Assembly (NCBI GenBank): GCA_030248215.1
Contig: JASANG010003765.1
Location: 1 to 64,000 of the forward strand
Reading direction: 5' to 3'
DNA length: 64,000 nt
Source of the DNA: Enoplolaimus lenunculus
Lineage: Eukaryota; Nematoda; Enoplea; Enoplida; Thoracostomopsidae
Shown here: piece by piece, positions 60,754 to 64,000 of the stretch
Numbering within the stretch: the first letter of the stretch is position 1
Layout of the letters: every line of letters begins with the position of its first letter
Notes under the pieces: model-generated
Told to the model about the DNA's origin: nothing
Seen by the model: the letters and a program-made list of their open reading frames with translations, nothing else
The model's database searches: none
Program-made: the position numbers and the translations under genes

Positions 60754-61983
60754 CTAAAATTAAAAAACACTAAATCGTAAAAATACCAGACACTTATTAC
60801 TGTTCAAAACCGTCAGTGACTAACGAAACTTGTAAAACAAAACAGTATTTTATGCGAAAAATTCATTATTGCAATCTTGTACAATCCAACGCAAACGATA
60901 CGAGTTTACCTGCAGCAACATCGCTAGTGGATAAGGGGGTTGACGCTGAGAAAAGCTTTGCTACTGGATGACATTAGCTTTATCCAGGGTGCAACCGGAG
61001 TTATTAAACACCGGAACCGGAAAACAGGACACTACACTTGTTACCAAAAAATTCATTTTAAAAGCTATTTTATTGAAATCCTATGTGCAAACACTCATTT
61101 AGAATGCCTAAGTCCTGAAACAAATGCAGTAGTTGGGAAAAGAATGATAAATGATGGAGTATCCCAGACAATTTCAGAAAAATAAGTTAGGATAATAATA
61201 TGTCAATTTTTCTTTAATTTTCGAATAAGAAAAATTTTCAGTACCGAAAATACCGGCAAATTCCGGCGAAAAAATACCGAATTCATTACGGAAACCGGAT
61301 ATCGAACAATACCGAATTTACCTGTCGGAACTGGAATTCCGGTTGCACCCCGGGCTTTGTGGTATATACAAATGCAGTCAGGACAGAACCAGTGCAGCAG
61401 TACACAACCGTGAGTGCCTCCAAACCCGAGGTTTTGGAGCTGGTACGAATTTTCTTTGATTGCGTCCACACTCGTTTTTTGCAATCCGAATGAACTATAT
61501 TCTTTGGTTGTTACCAGTTTGCCGCGTTTATAGACGCGGTTACAGTAACGTCTCAAACAGCGAATGTAACCGCATTCGCAAACGACTAGAAATTTAATAC
61601 TACGTAACCGCGGGAGCCATCGCAGCTAATGGCTGCAGGCAATAAAAATGAATAGCCAATGGCTTTGAAAACGCAAAACAAATCGCATAAAATATATAGT
61701 AACATCTCAATACATACAGAGAAGTAAGCACGTGTACCTTTTCTGACTTTTGTTTAAATGAAGCAAAAATAATGACAATATTCTGATTACATTTTCTAAA
61801 ATGCTACATTTCTCACTGCAGTGGAAACTGGATAGCTAACGCACAGGTTTATCACTGCCACAATTAAACGCAAGTGTTCATTTTTCCGAAAAAAGTCCTG
61901 AAAATGAATTAACTCCTCATCAACTGGTGTGAGAACAGAGTAACGTCATTTCAGCCGTGGTAATTATTATAAAACAAACTTAC
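60754..61983 (-). other. Intron with CCGGAACCGG-type repeat
   Basis: Inferred intron. Holds words such as GGGTGCAACCGGAG (about 60987) and CCGGTTGCACCC (about 61338) that recur near 58935, 59090 and 59580, marking a dispersed repeat. The minus frame at 61203-61556 runs through this repeat and is rejected as a gene. Confidence 0.45.
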
Positions 61984-62207
61984 TTCTTTTCAGTCATGAA
62001 GATGTATGAATTGTGTTTCATAACAAACGCATTGATTGCTTCGACAATCAACCTATTATCGTCAAAATTCTTCGACACTGGAACATCTTGTGCAATTGAA
62101 AAAAGGCGACGCGCTACAATGTCGGGAATCGACGCCCGGCATCGCGTACCGTCAAATGCGTCGATAAGAATCACAAGAACTTTTAGTGCAAATTTTTCAA
62201 CAGCTAC
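61984..62207 (-). CDS. RPA1-like OB-fold protein, OB exon
   Basis: Minus strand. Acceptor AATTATAG, phase 0, and donor GAAAAGAA|GTAAGT in phase 2. Encodes VAVEKFALKVLVILIDAFDG, TRCRASIPDIVARRLFSIAQ and later MKHNSYIFMTEK. It lines up with the RPA1 DBD-C strands (KYRMILSVNIADFQ, then TVFQESAEAILG, then FIFRVRVK). It is read as a single-strand-DNA-type OB fold following the zinc ribbon of the previous exon. Confidence 0.6.
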
Positions 62208-62471
62208 CTATAATTCAAGTAAAATTATTGTTCTGTAAACATGGATGCATTAATAAAAACACACTAAAACATATTTAAGGTGGCAGGCTATAACTTAAAT
62301 TTACTTTCAGCAAGAGTGTTTTTGAATGACGGGACCTTTGCCTTTTAACAACTACGATTTCCGCACATGCGACTAGCGTAAAACATTTATGCAGCAACAT
62401 CAAAAGCTAAATCAAGCAGGAAATGAATAAAATTAAAATAATACTATATAATAATATGGGTAAATTCTTAC

Positions 62472-62634
62472 ATAAGCATAACACCTTTTGCAGAACACAG
62501 GAAACTCAGCAGTGTTGGAAATGTACGAACCACACAAGCAACAGACCCGTTGATACACCAGAGATTCGTTGAATGATATTATATACGCGCAGATAGTATA
62601 ATTTCCATCACATCCTTGTTGCACAACGGAAGCG
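62472..62634 (-). CDS. RPA1-like OB-fold protein, zinc-ribbon exon
   Basis: Minus strand. Acceptor TTTGTTTTAG, then 1 base plus exactly 54 codons to donor CTTAT|GTAAGA. Encodes QGCDGNYTICAYIISF and VCCLCGSYISNTAEFPVFCK, giving CX2CX13CX2C. RPA1 DBD-C has CX4CX13CX2C at the same place before its last strands. Candidates in the wider family include MEIOB, SPIDR and SHLD2-like proteins; I cannot choose. Confidence 0.6.
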
Positions 62635-63491
62635 CTAAAACAAAGGCAATCACGAAACTGGAAAAGTACGGAATCAGGACCTTCTAGGAATACAATGAAG
62701 TTAGCTTACCTATTGATCTCGACAAGCTCAGTTCAACGGTACCACTGTTATGACTGCATGATTAACACCTCAAAACCTGGGTCCCCGAAATAATATTGCG
62801 CAAAGACGGACAGATTTCAAAAGGAATTATCTATCATTCACATATTCGTAAAACATAAGCTATACTAAGTTTATTACTTTGTTTTTTAGAAAAAAGTTAA
62901 AATTAAAAGAATGGCAACATTGAATTCAGCGCCTGAGATTTAAAAAAGCTAATTTTCATTAAATTCCTAAAAAAAGTCCATTTTCCGTACCTCCGCCACG
63001 AAACATACAAGGTAAAAATGGGCGTCTATTTTACATACACAAATCCATTGGTTTTTGATGAAACCAGGCAGACAATGACTGGGTTTCTGGGACATGATGC
63101 AAGTTGGATTATAATGAAATAAATTAGTATTTCAAACACGTTGTACAACTGTGACTAAAGTCAGCGGCTTTTAATAACAATTATAATTACCCAAATCGTG
63201 ATTGGTACATGAAACCTGTAATAATTTTGAGCTTCGAATGGTAACTTTGCAATAACAGGTTTACTAGAAATCACCAGGGGCCGAAAATTTATCGAAACCC
63301 TCCGCTTGCAAACATAAGTGTCTTCCGTGGTTTATATCCGAAATCGGTTTAAAATAAGAGGTCAATTTTAACCGAAAGAGTTTCTCTCGAGAAAATGAGC
63401 AGATAGTTTTCCTCACAGATCTATGTTAATAAATCAGTATAAAACCTGAAGTTTTTATTTCCTTCAAGCAAACCACCATTTTGCCACTTAC
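62635..63491 (-). other. Intron of the OB-fold gene
   Basis: Inferred from matching phases (donor phase 2 at 63490-63491, acceptor at 62635-62636). No exon or repeat recognised within. Confidence 0.4.
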
Positions 63492-64000
63492 CTCACTGAT
63501 AGCAGAGGTCGTTCCCATTTATCTGGAGTATTAAACGCGGATTGACATATTTCGTCAGAAATGCGGTTCGATCTATCTGCTATAACACTGTCACTCAAAT
63601 ATCCATCATTAACAGACACTGCAGTAATCGAATGAAGATTGGACGCCCGTTGTTCGCTATGGAACAACCTAGGCACCACTGAAGAGTGAAATCCTCCTAA
63701 ATTTTTGGAAGGGGTAATCAGTCCAGCCATTGCTGGTAAAATCCTTGCACGATCATCTCCAATATTTCTTTTACGCCTTCGAATCAATCGACTAAACTTC
63801 GGACTGGTAAATGTTTTTCGCTGTAATGGTCCTGTCTTTGATGCCGAGTTTTCGCTTTTGGATTTCGTTGTAAGTGTTTCAGAACTTGCGTTATCTTCAG
63901 AAATACTAGGCTGATCAATTTCGCTATCAGACGAAGTTTCGCTGACATCAATTTGAGCCAAATCTTCAGGCGGTTCATAAATCGGATGAATACATGATGT
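63492..64000 (-). CDS. RPA1-like OB-fold gene, upstream Ser-rich exon (partial)
   Basis: Minus strand, open from the window edge to donor GTGAG|GTAAGT. Reads an acidic Ser-rich stretch (EDLAQIDVSETSSDSEID), a basic patch (FSRLIRRRKRN) and a polar region ending WERPLLSV. The low-complexity, probably disordered composition is typical of the N-terminal part of a nuclear protein. The first exons lie beyond the window. Membership in the OB-fold gene rests on phase agreement and adjacency. Confidence 0.5.

Noticed and set aside
61203-61556. 117-residue minus-strand ORF
   Set aside because: It runs through a dispersed CCGGTTGCACCC-type repeat inside the inferred intron of the OB-fold gene, with no family match.

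Overview
This is eukaryotic, almost certainly metazoan nuclear DNA: AT-rich, spliced genes with GT-AG introns, microsatellites, SINE-like repeats and many short inverted-repeat elements. Dispersed TTAGGC/GCCTAA hexamers (the nematode telomere unit) and long introns suggest a nematode, perhaps an enoplean/dorylaimian lineage. That placement is an inference.

Layout. 1-20 kb: a mucin-like type II membrane protein gene on + (exons 1129-1392 and 15363-15979, 14-kb intron). Its intron holds a whole-looking, very young Ty3/gypsy (CsRn1-like) LTR retrotransposon at 3423-9999, a 222-224-bp tandem array and several MITEs. A possible membrane-protein exon lies at 19879-20154. 20-48 kb: essentially gene-free, with repeat families (TTAGGC-carrying hAT-like MITEs, a ~440-bp TIR family, a tRNA-derived SINE, an 85-bp tandem array, a CpG-rich foldback and a cluster of four covarying hairpins). 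48.9-56.1 kb: a four-exon + strand gene whose conserved C-terminal half looks like NLF-1/FAM155, the NALCN channel auxiliary factor, greatly enlarged by Gln and Asn runs. 57.3 kb: a small Cys-rich, possibly secreted ORF. 60.7-64 kb: the 3' end of a minus-strand gene whose last exons match an RPA1 DBD-C type zinc-ribbon OB fold.

The most unusual item is the retrotransposon. Its first ORF is divided by two 2A-like ribosome-skipping motifs into a membrane leader, a protein carrying the ancient IMPACT/YIH1 (UPF0029) domain, and a Gag with the CX2HX9CX3C knuckle. Its Pol ends in a PWWP-like domain after the integrase. I know of no described LTR element combining these parts; that needs database confirmation.
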